Assembly (NCBI GenBank): GCA_009602735.1
Contig: WELA01004417.1
Coordinates: 44,308-96,642 of the forward strand
From: Mesotaenium endlicherianum
Taxonomy: Eukaryota > Streptophyta > Zygnematophyceae > Zygnematales > Mesotaeniaceae
Direction: 5' to 3'
Length of the DNA stretch: 52,335 nucleotides
This document shows, piece after piece, positions 1 to 11,469 of the stretch. Position numbers and translations under genes: made by a program. The notes beneath the pieces are model-generated. The model was given only the letters and a program-made list of their open reading frames with translations, had not been told where the DNA came from and did no database searches. Numbering within the stretch: the stretch's first letter is position 1; every line of letters starts with the position of its first letter.

Positions 1-1048
1 CAACAGCCAGGAAAGGGAGGGGGAGCGAGAGAGGGCACGCGCAATTGGGGCCCATCCTGAGCCCGTTTTGGAGCCGAGGATTGATCCAGCAAGCACAGCA
101 GAGGAACAGCTCAGGAAAGGAAAGGGGCAACAAGAAAGGCAGCTCTGTCCTCAAGGGCCAGCAACAAGCCGAGTGGTGAAGTGCAGCGGGACCGCTACTC
201 GCGGGCAACTACGGCCGCGTCGCCTGCTGGCTGCCGCTCCAGCTGGTATCAGCCAGCGGCCCGCCAGCAGCAGCAGGCACAGCATCAGAAGCTCGGGCTT
301 TCAGGGGCAGACAGAATCCAAGCGCTAGGGGCCGTCCTGCAGAGGCTCCTCGTTGGCAGCCCCACCCTAACCTACCCATGGCTACTTACACGAGCCGACT
401 CATTCCTCCTGTAGGTCTGGAGTGACGACTCTTCTCTGTACCACCAGCCGTGGGCTTATAAGGCATAACAGGCAGATATGGATAGCGCCCACGCGCAACG
501 CGTTTGCGCATACACGGCAGGGCCTGGAACAAGAAAGCAACACCTATCGCTCCTCTCTGTTGGGCGCCTGCCACTAGCCCTCGCCCTGGCCCCCCACCCC
601 ACCCCATCCTACCCCGCACCGCGCCTGCTCGCCTCCTCCTTGTTCTCCTTTCCCATCCTGGCATGGGGACCATCCGCACGCCAGAGAGGGAATCATAGCG
701 CTCCTCTTTTGGGAACAAAAGTAGGCCTTCTTCTTTCACCCACACAGATCTCCCGAGATCTTCCCCTTTCCCCCGTCTCGCGCACGTTGACGTGGCCGCA
801 GATACGTGCGTGCTCCGACTTTGCTGCGGCTGTGCCGCCAGCAAAACCCTGCCCGAATGAGCCGTGCTGTCTCCCCGCTGACTCCCCGCCGTCGCACGAC
901 CAGGTGCAGATAAGCAAGGAGAAGTTGCCCCTGGCTCTCAGAGATCGCTCTCGTGCACCCCCGCTGTCCCTTTGCCCCCTTGCTTGCTGGTTCTCTTCCT
1001 GCTCCCCCTTTTTTTATCTTTCTACAGGTGCCAGTGCGTGCCTCTTAC
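1..1048. other. Left edge, no firm gene
   Basis: I see no convincing coding exon here. The open frames are proline-, arginine- and serine-rich and overlap on both strands, as expected for GC-rich non-coding DNA. Because the minus-strand gene to the right ends in a clear splice donor at 1048-1043, this stretch probably holds its next intron and perhaps further exons that I could not identify. Confidence 0.4.
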
Positions 1049-1836
1049 ATTGATGATGGTGTCGTTGAGCCAGCTGTAGATGTCGGGCACTCCGCCTCCA
1101 AACAGAAACGTGTCCTGCAGCAGGTCCGGCTCAGCACGCAGGCAGGCCACCACAGAAACAGAAAACACACGGCCCGGCATTCATGTGCAGGCTTCAGTCC
1201 ACGCGTGCAACGCAGCACCCTCAGAACCCTCACCCGGCTCAGGTGCCCTTGCGGCCCGCCGGCCCTCCGGCCCGCACGCCCGCTCGCTGCTGCCTTGCAG
1301 CAGCAGCTGCGGCCCAGCGCAGCATTTTGGCGTTTGCCGTGATATCTTTTTCCTACGGCTGAAGTCTTGAGACTCTTCGTGTCTTTGTGAGAACAAGATA
1401 ATTTTCCGGATCTCTTTTTTTCCCGCCCTCCCTGTGCGAGTCCCCCCCCACAAGGGCATCCTACCCGCTCTGCTTGAAATGTGTCCCGATCGCCAATACT
1501 CTGGCGCACGTTTCTCTCACACACATACCCCGCCCACGTACTATCTGCTTTTTCTTTTTTTGTGAGGAGTTGTTTGTATCTGAAGAATTCAATACTGCTC
1601 AGTATTGAGTTCACGGATCATGAGTACAAACTCAAGGCACCATAAGAAGCCTCGCGGTACCCCACAATTACAGCTGTCGTTGGTCAGTGACGCCCGGACC
1701 TCCTCTACACCCCTGTGTATGTTTGTGCGCGTGTCTGTGTGAGCGAGCGTGCTTGCGTATGTGTGTGTGTGTGCGTGTGTATGTGTGTGTGTGCTTGCGT
1801 GTGTGTATGCGTGTGTGTGTGTGCTTGCGTGCGTGC

Positions 1837-1869
<33 letters not shown>

Positions 1870-2852
1870 CGCGTGCGTGCATGCGTGCGCGTGTGGATGA
1901 ATGCGTGCGCGTGTGTCTGCACAAGAAGCACAAGCAGATCAGAGCAGAGATGACTCACGGGCGGCAGGAGGGCCTTGTGAGCCGACGCCACTTGGTACGT
2001 ATGCCAGGCGTCCATCTGGAGGTACAGCACACCCATGTACATTGCCACAAATACGAAGAAGGCTGCCAAATTGCAGTAGTTGGCTTTACTCTCTAAGGAG
2101 TCCTTGACCTGCCCAGGTTGCCACAACCAATTGACCAATCAGAAGTGGCCCTGCAGTCCAACCACGCCTCCTATGAAAAGGGCTGCTTTCAGGCTCCTCT
2201 GGTTCCAACATCAGAAAGCTAACAGTTCGAAAGCACTCTCCTGGGTGCTCATGGGGGGTTGCTGCCCTCTGCGAGCCGTTACACGTCTTTAGCAGGCTGA
2301 AAGTTTGCCAAGGTGGTGCAATGGGATATGCTGGAGTAGAGCCATTCGTTTCGCAAAACAGTCATGAAACAATGAATGCTCTAGCACAAGTCGCTGATTT
2401 TGCATGAAGGGCGAAATGCCATCTCACATTACACAAAACCACACTTCCACCAAGTGTGAAGTGCCAATAAATCTCCCTTACAGCCCCCATTCTGTTTGTC
2501 CCTAACTTTTTTTGCATTTTCGGGCCACAAGTATGTCTCATCCCTAAGGACAGTTTAGCAGCAGACGCCATCGGACATCGAGCTCGATTTCCAAGCTTTT
2601 GGAATCTTTAGAGGCGTAAACACTGTGGTAGCAATCCAAAAGCATTACCCTGAGATAGAGCTCGTGTACGATGGTTTCGTCAGAAGCCTGTCCATCCTCA
2701 TCTGCAGTGGGCTGTACAATTTCGAGTTCGTCGATCGCTACAGGAAAGTCATTGAAGCTTGCACTGGCCGTTTGCTCCGCATCCTCTGCCGCCTTTGCAG
2801 CAGCTTCTGCTTCCCTCTTCTTCTTTATGATGACAGCTGCAGCGGCAGCCAT
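1049..2852 (-). CDS. Split host gene, 5' part; possible polycystin-type membrane channel
   Basis: Three exons on the minus strand fit together. Exon 1 (2852-2649) starts with ATG and encodes 68 residues: an alanine-rich start, a lysine and glutamate charged stretch and an acidic tail, followed by donor GTAATG. Exon 2 (2108-1959, 50 residues) follows a CAG acceptor and ends at a GTGAGT donor; it holds a hydrophobic segment of about 20 residues from YCNLAAFF to GVLYL that should cross the membrane once. Exon 3 (1129-1049, 27 residues) ends at a GTAAGA donor and contains DTFLFGGG and [12 protein letters not shown]. All junctions are phase 0. A cytosolic start, a first membrane helix and then an extracellular segment with a tryptophan motif resembles polycystin-type cation channels of algae. 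The family call is an inference; the exon structure is stronger. The gene continues to the left, beyond what I could assign. Confidence 0.5.
1713..1915. repeat. TG/CG-rich microsatellite in an intron
   Basis: This is about 200 bases of imperfect TG repeats broken by TGCG and TATG and ending in an alternating GC run. It lies in the intron between exons 2 and 3 of the minus-strand gene. Alternating purine-pyrimidine DNA of this kind can adopt Z form. The long cysteine-valine and threonine-histidine frames across it are artefacts of the repeat. Confidence 0.9.
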
Positions 2853-3795
2853 GCCTGCAGGTTCTCTGAAATTAAGCTTGCTGCCTGCGCATCAGAGCTG
2901 GTGTTAAAATCCCTTTGTTGGAGCGAGCTTTAGAGCTCGGGTCTTTTTCTAATGGATGGCATTGGATGGGACAGGCGACAAGCTCGAATACGCAAATGGC
3001 TACCTCGGAAGGTCGTAAAAGACAGAGATGGTCAAATTAACTTCGACGTCCACATCGAGGCTCGAGCAACATCTGCGCATCGCGGCCAATCTCAGCAGCT
3101 AGGACTCTGGAGCATGCAACCTACATGCTACAGGGGGGACAAGCGTGGACAAGAGAGATGACTTGAGCCTGCTCGAGCCCCTTTCGAATTTTCATCATTC
3201 CAGGGGCGCGGGATGGCACGGAAACTTGAAAGACCGTGTACGGAGAACCAAGATCTCTTGATCAACGCTGAAAGGCAAATGAAGACAAAGTTCTTGTGGT
3301 GGACGCTGAAAATACCAGTGCGGGACGGCCAGGGACGCAACCACAAGAGACGGGACATCACGCTGCGCGAGCCGTTGTCGCGACTGGCATCCACTGGGCA
3401 TCCATACTGATTGATACAAGACAACGAGACAAAAGTGGCCTGAAGGAACCGCATTGGTCAATGGTTAGGGCCGTCAGGCTTTTCTGTAGGCAGACCCCTC
3501 GATTCATGACTTTTTCGATGTTATTTGCTACTAATTTCGGGTGTCATTAAACTCGACTCAGAAAAAAGGATGTATCTTAAAATCCTTATGATTCTTAGTG
3601 AAATTCGCGTGAATCTTGACATTTTATAATTCCTCGGCGCCATGAAAAATGTCCTGGGATATGTTCTAATGCATTCAAGAACTCTTTACCAAAAACTTCT
3701 AAAATTTGTCGCATGTTCTCGAAACCCTGACCATCGCCAGAGCAGGCCAGAGGATGTCTTTGAAATCCACGAATTTGGTCTAATCGAGGGGCCTT
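2853..3795. other. Intergenic stretch before element A
   Basis: No convincing gene was found. Short frames on both strands match nothing I recognise. The stretch would hold the promoter of the minus-strand gene whose first exon begins at 2852. A match to the right LTR of element A begins abruptly at about 3796. Confidence 0.4.
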
Positions 3796-4945
3796 GTGTC
3801 GCGACTGCCAATCACTGGACGGTGCCACACGCCCAACACAAGTCACGGCCGACCAGGTACGAAAAGTCAGCGTTTATTCACCGACCAAAGGACTGGATTA
3901 TCTCAGTCAGCGGTTATGTCAAAGTCATTATCACTGTCAAAGTGGTCACGACCCGTCAAACCCCACACCCAGGGATGGATGGGGATTTGGACGAAGTAGT
4001 CAGCCGAAAGGCTAGGGGCCTGGAATCAGTAATGAGCCAGCCCAACACGTGCCAAGAAAGGAGCTGATCAATTGGCTATTTAAGCCAAGTACAGCAGGGA
4101 TGTTGCAGAGGCGTTGTGTGCCACCTCGGCCAAGACCCTCTCAAGTGACTAAGCACGGCTTGAGCGTTCATCTCAAACGCTGCCAGCCGCCAGCCACCTA
4201 GGCATGATTGCCAGCTGAAAGGCTAAGCAGTCATGCGCAACAGTCATAAGGCATGTATGTTGCGTGACAACATCGAAGCTGTTTGAAGGCTGCTAGGTAA
4301 GGACGGCATGCAAGCTAAGCGCTGTGACTAAGTACTGGCATTCTCGAGAGAGGATAATGTGTGGTGCCTGCGAAAGGCACGAGTCCTGTCTGAAGCTGCC
4401 TCATTCTGGCTCGTATCGCGTTGTCAAGAAAGCGGAAGACACAAGTACAAAAGGAAAGGAGAAGACGGAGCGCAAAGAAGAAGGAGTTCCCAAGGCCACA
4501 GAAGAGCTGAGACGCCACGCTTCTGCCGACGCTAGAAGATTTCTTCGCAAGTGTATCATAGAAAGGTTAGACCTCAGGAATTCCCAAGAGGGGATCTCGT
4601 TGGTAGAAGGTAGAGAGCTGCAGAATAGAATCCGTTAGGAGATTAGCACAGATTCGGGTCAAACACCACAAGCGTGCGAAAGCCACATAAAATTGAGTCC
4701 TGTGTTAGTTTCCAAGTTCTCAGAAGTCTCAATTGTCGAATTGATGAAAGCAAGAGTAGTATTAACAAGTAAAGCTCTCAGTGAAGCAGTGAGTGAGCCC
4801 AGCCAAGCAGTGAAAAATTGTTTAGGCGCGGTGTTGAGTGAAGAGCTCAGACCAGGCCAGCATAGATGTGCAGTTTCAGAGTTTCATAAGCTGTAACTTG
4901 TGAAAGTTAAGCGAAAGCCTTGAAGGACGATTTTCTCTGGATCTG
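3796..4945 (+). repeat. Left LTR of element A (5' end truncated or divergent)
   Basis: The sequence aligns almost without gaps to 40268-40303 plus 49125-50240. The alignment starts at the TCGCGACTGCC motif near 3798 and fades near 4945. A TATA-like core, CTATTTAA, sits at 4076-4083 inside a perfect inverted repeat whose arms are TTGGCT and AGCCAA (4072-4088). The right LTR appears to begin about 210 bases earlier, after a polypurine tract, so either this copy has lost its first part or the boundary on the right is wrong. This copy also preserves the empty target site of the chromovirus that sits in the right LTR. I could not find a clear primer binding site after it. Confidence 0.75.
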
Positions 4946-5115
4946 GCATTGCCTGTTAAGCTGCTTAGACGTGATTTCTGCAAACTACAATATTGTTCAT
5001 CCTGTAAACCCTCAATTTGGGCGAAAGCCTGTGAGGAAGTAAGACGCTTCTGTCCTACTTCCGAGATCTTTGTTGGTTGGTTCAGGTGAACAAGAATTCC
5101 CAAGTCAGTTGAGGA

Positions 5116-7252
5116 TTGAGGCTTGTGAAGGCTGCCGGTGTTCAACCTGGAAGGGGACCCGGACAAATTCAATTGTATATGCGGTTGAGGAGTGGAAGAC
5201 TCTACCCCTCTGTGGAGCCTGCAGAAGGTTCTGGTTTTAGCCAGAGTCCACGAGGAAGTGAGACGTCTGAGCATACTGAGAACCGGTGGAGTGAGCAACC
5301 GTTGAGAGACGAGTCTCGCTATATCTCTGCAAGGGGTGAGAACCCGGATAACACACGAGCCTTTGCACCTGATTCGGGCAGAGATCAAGACGTGTGGGAT
5401 AAAGTCAGTGAGTCTTGGACACCGTTCAAAATGGCCGATGATGATCGGGATGAAAACCCTGAGTTCAAGCTGTCTGCAAAGTGTTTTAGCGGACGAACTA
5501 GTGGAAACGGTCTCACTTTCGAAGAGTTTGATGAGATCTATTGGGCAAAATTCTTTGAGAAGATTCGAAAGGATTCTTCTTATACGCAATCTGTCGCATA
5601 TATAGGCTTGGTTCAGTACTTTGATAAGGATGCCCTGTTGCTATATCGCCAATTCCAGAAGGATGAGGATCTCACCAAGGAATGGGCATTTGGAGAGCAA
5701 AAAAGGGCTAGGGATTTGAAAATTCAAAAAGAGGCTGCGAAAGCTCGAATGTCTGCTTCATCTTCAGGAAGAGCACTGCCAACTGCACCTGTTGAGAGCA
5801 TAGACTTAGCTGCACTAACACACAATTAACAGAGGCCATGAGGCAATTTACTGAGGGTCAGCAACGGGTTGCTACTGGGAATGATGATGCCGGCTCTGTC
5901 GCAGAGTTGCGAAGGGTGTGTGCAGAACTGTCTGAAAGATTGCTAATGCTCAGGAACGAGTAACGCGCAGAGCTGCACCTTTTAATGGTCAGCAAGGCGA
6001 TAGCGCCACGACAGAGGCAAGCCATGCGCATGCCCTGGCTAGCTGTTGTAAGGATATGGAGGCTGGGGATGACCAGCTAGACTCCGAGCATTGCCTGCGT
6101 CGTTTCTTTAAGTTGCTTGAAGCACGGTTCCCAAAGGATCGCATTCTTAAGGTGCACTGTTATGTGCATTTTGTCCGTCAGAAGAACGAGACAGTCATGG
6201 AGGTTAAATCCAGATTGGTAGACCTCGCCAAAAAGGCAAAAATTTACGAGCCCAGAATAGTGGCTGACAAATTTATGTTGTGCTTGGGCAAGGAAACAGA
6301 TCGTGAAGTCAGGCCACACTTGTCCACAAAGCACGGGATAGGCTGGGACATTGACGAGGCGGTTGAAATAGCACGCAAAGTTGAAGAAGGGAAAGTGTGG
6401 TATAAGGAGGCTTCCAGGACGCTTATGGCTCCTAAGAGGAGGGAGGAATCCTCTCCGCCTAAGGCCAACAGCTCTAATTTTCAGTTTAAGAAAAAGAGCG
6501 GGTCTTTCAATAAGTTTGCTAAGCACGCCAACTCTGCTGAAATAGCAGAGGGCTGTTGGAATTGCAGGAAATCAGGACATCAGGAGAGAGATTGTCCGGT
6601 CCCGGATTCTAAGCAACTATTTGCTAGCAAGGCGCAGATATGCGCACATTGCAACAAGACGGGACACTCAGAAGACGAGTGCTGGGCTAAGAACCCAAAT
6701 CTAAAGCCGCCATGGGCAAATGCTGCCACGAAAAAGGTAGACAAGGAGAAAAAGAAAGAAAAGGGTAGCTCCGGTAACCGCGAGGGTAACCTGAAGTATG
6801 ACGCTATGAGTGCGGAAATTGCTGAGTTGAAAGCTCAAGTTGTAAAACTAAATGCGCCTAATGTCTACTATGATGCAGATGTTGCAGAAAAGACCGTCTG
6901 CAAAGGCGAGAAGTTGACGCCTGAAAAGGCTGTGGGTGCAACGGCTACCGAGCGAGCAGATCACGACCGTCTGGTACCAAGGAATGCTGGTAAGCTTCCT
7001 CAGACTTTCCGGATCACTCTGGATGAAAATGAGATCTCGCAGCTGCGACAAGCCAGGCCTGGGACGCGTAAGACATTTAGTTTTTCGCTGGAGAAGCTGA
7101 AGGCCTTGGTGGAACACCGGATCCAGCATGCTCCTTTGCTTTCTCTCGATGATTTGCATTTTACCTACCCGTATACGGTTGAAGAAGCCGAACATCAACT
7201 GGATATAGCTGAGCAAACAGCACCTCATTGCCTACCAATTTCAGCACCGTGA
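5116..7252 (+). pseudogene. gag: gag of element A, frameshifted
   Basis: Open frames at 5116-5829, about 5830-5960 and 6056-7252 lie in different frames and together read as one nucleocapsid-type polyprotein. The last piece (398 residues) starts with a capsid-like helical region containing RFFKLLEARFPKDR, then has two CCHC zinc knuckles, CWNCRKSGHQERDC and CAHCNKTGHSEDEC, which bind packaged RNA in retroelement Gag. A lysine-rich tail follows. Element B has the same twin-knuckle plan. At least two frameshifts break it. The start at 5116 is the first ATG of the open frame and is uncertain. Confidence 0.75.
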
Positions 7253-7266
7253 GAGTGCAGAATAGG

Positions 7267-7680
7267 GATGGTGCACTTCTATTCAACAACTGGGCAGCCC
7301 CAACGTTCTGTTGGATACGGGTGCACAGCCAGTTATCCTGGGAAAGCAAGCTGTGAAAGCTCTAGGATTGACCACAAGGGACATGAGAGAGAGTCCTTAC
7401 CAGTTGAAAACTGCCTCAGGGCAAGTCACAAAGTCTTGTGGGATTACTCGCAAGCCTGTGGAAATCACAGTAAATTCAGGGAGACCTGAACAGGGGTCAC
7501 TACTCATGGACTGCACAGTGACGAAGGCAGATAACTATGACGTTCTCTTGGGGACAGAAGCACTGATTCCCTTGGGTATGGTCATTGATCTGCGGAAGCA
7601 GAGGGTGACTTACCAGTCAACAGATCAGCAGCCGACAGGAGAAATTCTTGTGAAGATGGTTTGCACAGGAGAAGCAAACT
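7267..7680 (+). pseudogene. Retroviral-type aspartic protease domain of element A
   Basis: The frame reads NVLLDTGAQPVILG from about 7300, the D-T-G-A active-site loop of pepsin-like retroelement proteases. It continues through a hydrophobic segment YDVLLGTEALIPLG, corresponding to the second conserved half of the fold. Element B carries the parallel motifs DTGAQPVLIS and FDVLLGQDVLFPIG at the same relative place. The protease would act as a dimer to cleave the Gag-Pol chain. A TAG stop at 7263 lies just upstream in the same frame, and the frame differs from gag by +1. Whether that reflects programmed shifting or decay cannot be decided. Confidence 0.8.
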
Positions 7681-7949
7681 ACGGGCTGCTAGATTGCTGC
7701 GTTAACAACAGGTACCCAGAAGCCTGCGACAACATCATGAAGCACGAAGAGGAAAGCTATACGAGCATCAACATACCAACACCCTTGGTATGGCAACCTC
7801 GAATTATGGAGCAACTGGAAATTGTGAGTAACAGGGACCGCGGCCCGCAAGAGCTGCTGCAAGTACCTTACCCAGTTACCTTTGCTGCAAACCTGATGCC
7901 GAGAGTTGAGCCGCTGCCGCAAGGCATTGTCAGGATGGGAGATCCTTTT

Positions 7950-8935
7950 CGTAAAAGGGGAGGGGTGGTGTTGGAACCGTTCGCCGGACTTGGGTCTGGG
8001 ACCATGGCATTGATCCAGCGAGGGATACAGGTGGCCAAAGTCCTGTATGTGGACAATGATGACCACGCTTTTTGAGCATTCAGAAAAGTCATGAGTCAGA
8101 TGCGGCAAATGCATCACTTTTAGGGGTTGGTGCCCCCATACTCCAATCTTGAGCGCATAGCTGGAGGCAACATTATTGATGTGAAGCCTGAAGACATGTA
8201 TGGCTACAGGATTGACTGGATCTTTGCCGGATTCCCTTGTCAACCGTTGTCTCAAGTTGGGAACCGGAGGGGATTTAGTGATCCACGAGCACAACACTGG
8301 AGATGGATAGTGAAAATCATCAGCATGCTGCGGGAACGTCAGCACTATCACCCACCAGTGTTTAGATTGAGAACGTGCATCCAGGAATGGATTACAAGCA
8401 GATGAAGCCGGGAGAGCCATGGCTGATTTTCGACTCCACATCGGGACATCATGTGCTAATCAACGACGCCAAGCACGGAGAATTATCCCATAGGGCCAGA
8501 TTATTTTGGATCAACGGCATGTCTATTGAGATCCTGAAAGAGATGGAGGACCTTACACGGCGATCACCGACGGCATCGACAATGGGAGAGGCGCTGGCGG
8601 TACGTACCAGGCCAGTGACCAGGAGGGATTCCTATCCACAGTGCGTCATCAACGAACCAGGTCAGCCAAGGGTGGTACTGCCTACCTTCACAACGTATCC
8701 AGGATCCCGAGCCTTCATAGGAGGTGGACCAGGAATGGTCAAAGACATGCATGAAAGAGATGCCGTTTGGAGAGAGCCTACTGCTGTGGAGAAGGGAAAG
8801 TGCCTTGGAATACCTGACACCATAGCTTGGCAGATAGTCGGTGCTGTATGGTCAGATGAAGCTGCGAAGATTTTCGGCAACATGATTGGACAGCACTCTA
8901 TGACTTGGCTGGTGGAGACAGTCATGACGTGGCAG
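7950..8935 (+). pseudogene. C5 cytosine DNA methyltransferase domain of element A
   Basis: The conserved motifs of C5 methyltransferases appear in the usual order. Motif I is VVLEPFAGLGSGTMALIQ (about 7966-8020), with the acidic residue of strand 2 in YVDND, binding S-adenosylmethionine. Motif IV is GFPCQPLSQVG (about 8228-8260) with the catalytic cysteine. Motif VI is ENV (8369-8377), motif VIII is HRARLFW (about 8490), and a C-terminal GNMIG resembles motif X (about 8878). The target-recognition segment between VIII and X is short. The coding frame is broken by TGA at 8073 and TAG at 8121, both in frame, and by one lost base near 8368 just before ENV. In an intact ancestor it would transfer methyl groups to cytosine in DNA. 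It lies between protease and reverse transcriptase in one polyprotein. Confidence 0.88.
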
Positions 8936-11084
8936 CAATTGACCTTCACCGACAAGCCTATGCCGAGGCCAAGACCAGTGACAATTTGGGCCAATGTGGT
9001 GCCAACATCTGATCAGAGGGCTATCAAGAAAGCACATCAGCAACAAGAAGAATACGGTGTGCAAAGAGATGCAGCGGCAGCTGCCAGAGACAAAGCATTC
9101 AAGGAAGCTGAAGTAGCTGAACTAATGAGATGCCAGGATCTGTTGGACCGGATCAATAACCGGACCGATGATTTACAAGCACCTTTGGAAAGGGAGGATA
9201 CATCCATGAGGGACCAGGCGCTTGAGCAGACGACGCCGTTGCCAAGCGCAGAAGACGATACGCAGGATACCCCGTCATCCCTGAGAAACGCCACTCGCAG
9301 TCAGATATTTCGTAGTCCATCTCCCGGAGCCATGACATCAAGGCGTGAGGAGACTTCAAAATATGTCAAATCAGGGTATGATACCAACCTCAGCCCAAGA
9401 GCAGCTGGGCGCGGAAACTACTGGCAAGAAAGCTCAAGTAGCTGGGAAGCTAACCAAAAGTGTCTATCGTCTTCACCAGAGCAAGCGCCATTACAAGATA
9501 TGTCAGAGGAGTCTGAGAAGAAGACCCCTGAGCCAACGCTTGAAGACTTTGAATACTATCTAAACCAAGCATCAGTGCAAGAACGCCAGTGCAATATTGG
9601 TGAATGGGCCAAAGAGTGTAGCCAGAATTCAGGAGATTCTGGAGGGCCTGCAAAGACCATATGTCTCGAAGTGATATTCAAAGAACGCAAGGAGGAGTCA
9701 GGCAAGCAATTGTCCACAACACCTTCTTTGATGAGCCCCAGAGCCACAGGCTAAGAAGCAACAGCACGGTTCAACCAGTCTGACAGCTGAATCCATTGCA
9801 AGGCGGATCATGGAGCAGCTGCTGGAAGCAGACGCTCGACGGCACAAGGAAGAGGAAGTAGCTAAGGCGGCAAGCACTCTGCAATCAGCCATCGTCAACC
9901 TGGCGAAGCTCAACACAGATAATGATGGAGAGCCACCACCACCTGGAGTGGAGAAGTCAGTTGAAGATGAGGCAGAGATGCCAGACTTCCAGAGTTTGAC
10001 CTCCCGTCAGTCACCAATGAAGAGGAGATTCGGAAAGAAATTCCACGTTCCCAGAGCTGGACCTGTTAGAGCTACAAGAGCTCAAAATGGATGACCGGGT
10101 GGCCGACCACTTGATAATGGAGGGGCCCAGCCCGGCAGATCTTTACACTGATCTGAGATTGCCTACATCCAGTACTCCAACCGCCAGTTTTTCAGCACCA
10201 GGAGCTACTCCACATTAGCTACAACAGCCGCAGGAAGTGGCTGCCTGCACCGCTAAGGTCGAACCAACACAAGGTAATCCTCACGGTCGCGCAAGCAGAC
10301 CAAGAAAGGTGGCCCGGGAAGGTAATGCACCTTTCAAGCGGATGCTGATGCGTTATCTCAAGTATGGGGAGCAGCTTAGAGAGAAGGGGTTCCAAAAGGA
10401 ACCATGGCTCCTCCTCCGCAACCTATCATGGAGATTTTGCAGAGAGAGGGAGAGGATGGCTTGATTCGCAAAGCCATGGCATTGGGAATTCATATTCCCA
10501 TGGTGCGACCTTCATACACTGGAACGTGGGAGAAGGATAGTTCTGCTCCTAGGACACCTGCGGTTTCTGAAAGAGAACTGGTAGAGCTGAGAAGTACCAT
10601 AAGCCGCTTGACAGCAGAGAATGCTGTGTATGTGCAACTAGCTGCGGCTCAAAGACCGCAGACTTTGACACAAGCATGGACGGTTACGCCACCAGCCAGG
10701 GAGGAGTTTGGCACAATCGTGGCGCGCATTGCTACAATTGAGCGCGAGTGGGGTTGGACAATCGACCCCAAAGCCGATCCAGCAGGGTGGCCTTTGCCGA
10801 ATCCGCCCCCACCACGTGAAGAGGGAGGAACGGGGACCAGTTGGACTGCAACCGATGAAGGAAGGTTCTTGAGGCAGCCCATCTGGAGGCACCAAACATA
10901 CTCCACTCAACAGGAGAGGCGACAATCCATCGAAAAAGGTAAAAAGCCTAAGAAGCAGGTCGTCGAGTCTAAGTCAGCGGAGGAGCAAGCTGCGAAGCCT
11001 GCCACTCCACCGCCTAACAATCAGGCAGAAAAGCCTGAAGGTCAGGATGAGGGCGGAAAGCCCCCACCTGAACCCAAAGAGTAG
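8936..11084 (+). pseudogene. Linker region between methyltransferase and RT of element A
   Basis: Frames at 8375-9754, 9810-10094 and 10404-11084 continue from the methyltransferase into long hydrophilic segments rich in Q, E, S, P and K. A predicted coiled coil lies near REAVYVQ-type heptads at 10570-10640, and a proline-lysine tail ends at 11084. I recognise no domain. Element B also has a long low-complexity linker between its methyltransferase and RT, so this is probably a real part of the polyprotein rather than captured DNA. Several stops and frameshifts break it. Confidence 0.5.
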
Positions 11085-11147
11085 CAACTACTGGATGCCT
11101 GTGTTGGGGAAAAGCAGCCGGAAACTGAAGTTTTCACCACTGGAAAA

Positions 11148-11333
11148 ATGGTCTCAGCCAAACAGAGAGCACAAGTAGAAAGGCTGCTGAAGAAGCACCG
11201 CAAGGTATTTGCTCTCACGAAGGAGGAGATTGGTAGAACCACTGCCAGTGTGTGTGAGATCACACTAACTACTCATAACCCAGTTGGACTTGGGCCGCAT
11301 AAGCTCAGTCAGACCGAATGGGACTGTATGTGT
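11148..11333 (+). pseudogene. Lead-in to reverse transcriptase of element A, interrupted
   Basis: The frame contains MVSAKQRAQVERLLKKHRKV and then CEITLTTHNPVGL, the segment that precedes RT in Ty3/gypsy Pol proteins. Element B has the matching GTLTKAQAAQLTALL and MRITLSLQEPIFL. The homology stops at EWDCMC (11333). The next residues expected, EKTCQELHKLGMIEK, are found at 37070. Confidence 0.7.
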
Positions 11334-11398
11334 ATAGGGCTCGAGGGCGAACGGGCATCGAAATGAAGGCGACAGAGGGGGAACAGGAGGCGATATCT

Positions 11399-11469
11399 TG
11401 GGGCAAGAGACCCCAATAGTACCTTGTCCAAAACTTGGACGGCTACCGGCGGTAGCCGGCAATTTTTTT
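11399..11469. other. Three consecutive hairpins followed by a T run
   Basis: Three short perfect stems follow one another: TGGGG/CCCCA with a 7-base loop (11399-11415), GTCCAA/TTGGAC with a 3-base loop (11426-11440) and CGGCTACC/GGTAGCCG with a 3-base loop (11440-11458). Seven T residues follow at 11463-11469. The cluster sits about 70 bases inside the left end of the nested insertion. No gene overlaps it. Confidence 0.5.

Larger units (their letters stand above)
3796..11333 (+). mobile_element. Element A, left half: methyltransferase-bearing Ty3/gypsy retrotransposon
   Basis: This segment reads LTR, gag, protease, cytosine methyltransferase, linker and the beginning of reverse transcriptase, where it stops within a codon run ending in EWDCMC. 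The missing RT, RNase H, integrase and PHD finger continue at 37064. Aligning the two pieces with the corresponding region of element B leaves no residues missing at the join. The LTR here and the LTR at 40268-50262 are roughly 95% identical by eye. I infer one copy of one element, later split by a 25.7-kb insertion. Its reading frames carry several stops and frameshifts, so it is dead as it stands. Confidence 0.8.

Noticed and set aside
1589-2138. Long histidine/threonine and cysteine/valine frames on both strands
   Set aside because: They are translations of the TG/CA microsatellite; only the non-repeat exon at 2108-1959 is supported.
5116-5589. Open frame on the minus strand at 5589-4876 opposite gag
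   Set aside because: It has no recognisable motif and lies opposite gag and the leader of element A.
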